NCBI GenBank assembly: GCA_023262125.1
Contig: JALRDT010000072.1
Coordinates: forward strand, 1 to 5,395
Source: Candidatus Nanopelagicaceae bacterium
GTDB taxonomy: Bacteria; Actinomycetota; Actinomycetes; Nanopelagicales; Nanopelagicaceae
DNA length: 5,395 nucleotides
Direction of reading: 5' to 3'
Notes under the pieces: model-generated
What the model saw: the letters and a program-made list of their open reading frames with translations, nothing else
Databases searched by the model: none
Told to the model about the DNA's origin: nothing
Shown: positions 5,345 through 5,395 of the stretch, piece after piece
Position numbering within the stretch: the first letter of the stretch is position 1
How the letters are laid out: every line of letters starts with the position of its first letter
Position numbers and translations under genes: made by a program

Positions 5345-5395
5345 TCACAAGTACTGAGTGGGCATACACAATTGGCGCACTAGCAATTTTTGCCA
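5341..5395 (+). CDS. Probable integral membrane protein, N-terminal fragment (runs off the right edge)
   Basis: Eighteen codons are open from a TTG at 5341 to the edge, giving MITSTEWAYTIGALAIFA if TTG is read as Met. The segment turns hydrophobic from Trp7 on, as in the first transmembrane helix of a membrane protein. The TTG shares the bases TTGA with the stop of the RNase H fusion, and an AGAGGG site lies eight bases upstream, so it is probably the next gene of the operon. A short polar N-terminus with Glu-Trp before a hydrophobic helix occurs in TerC-like proteins, among others, but the fragment is too short to name a family. Confidence 0.55.
   Translation, partial: MITSTEWAYTIGALAIFA

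Overview
The window looks like chromosomal DNA from a low-GC actinobacterium (about low-40s % GC by eye). The strongest clue is at the right end. A coiled-coil protein with a C4 zinc ribbon is followed, with an ATGA overlap, by a fusion of RNase HI and a histidine phosphatase. This is the arrangement of Mycobacterium Rv2229c-Rv2228c. Moderate GC, very tight packing, GTG/TTG starts, almost no Shine-Dalgarno sites and TANNNT boxes six bases before start codons fit a streamlined freshwater actinobacterium (Nanopelagicales/acI-like). The exact lineage is inference.

Layout. Positions 1-1228 hold a leftward operon, read from right to left: a membrane-anchored SAM-dependent methyltransferase, a VOC/glyoxalase-like protein, and the start of what looks like a GNAT acetyltransferase that runs off the window. 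Gaps are 0 and 4 nt. Positions 1246-3028 hold a rightward pair 4 nt apart: a DUF4287-DUF1801-type protein and a 12-helix MFS transporter. A leftward DinB-family protein (2996-3487) runs convergent into the transporter, with a 33-bp overlap of coding ends. From 3564 to the right edge is a rightward operon: zinc-ribbon protein, RNase HI-phosphatase fusion, and the first 18 codons of a probable membrane protein that starts at an overlapping TTG.

How they work together. The zinc-ribbon/RNase H pair is the conserved housekeeping part, with nucleic-acid maintenance (RNA:DNA hybrid removal) as the main supported function. The other genes are small accessory enzymes of the methyltransferase, VOC, GNAT, DinB and exporter kinds. 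Such genes often deal with small molecules or stress, but nothing here fixes a substrate.

The most interesting signal is regulatory. A symmetric TANNNTA heptamer at 1234-1240 lies exactly midway between the divergent start codons at 1246 (GTG, +) and 1228 (ATG, -), each six bases from its -10 box. This suggests one bidirectional promoter feeding two leaderless mRNAs. I found no CRISPR, tRNA, rRNA, insertion sequence, phage gene or clearly novel multi-gene system. No stretch above 76 bp lacks a gene.
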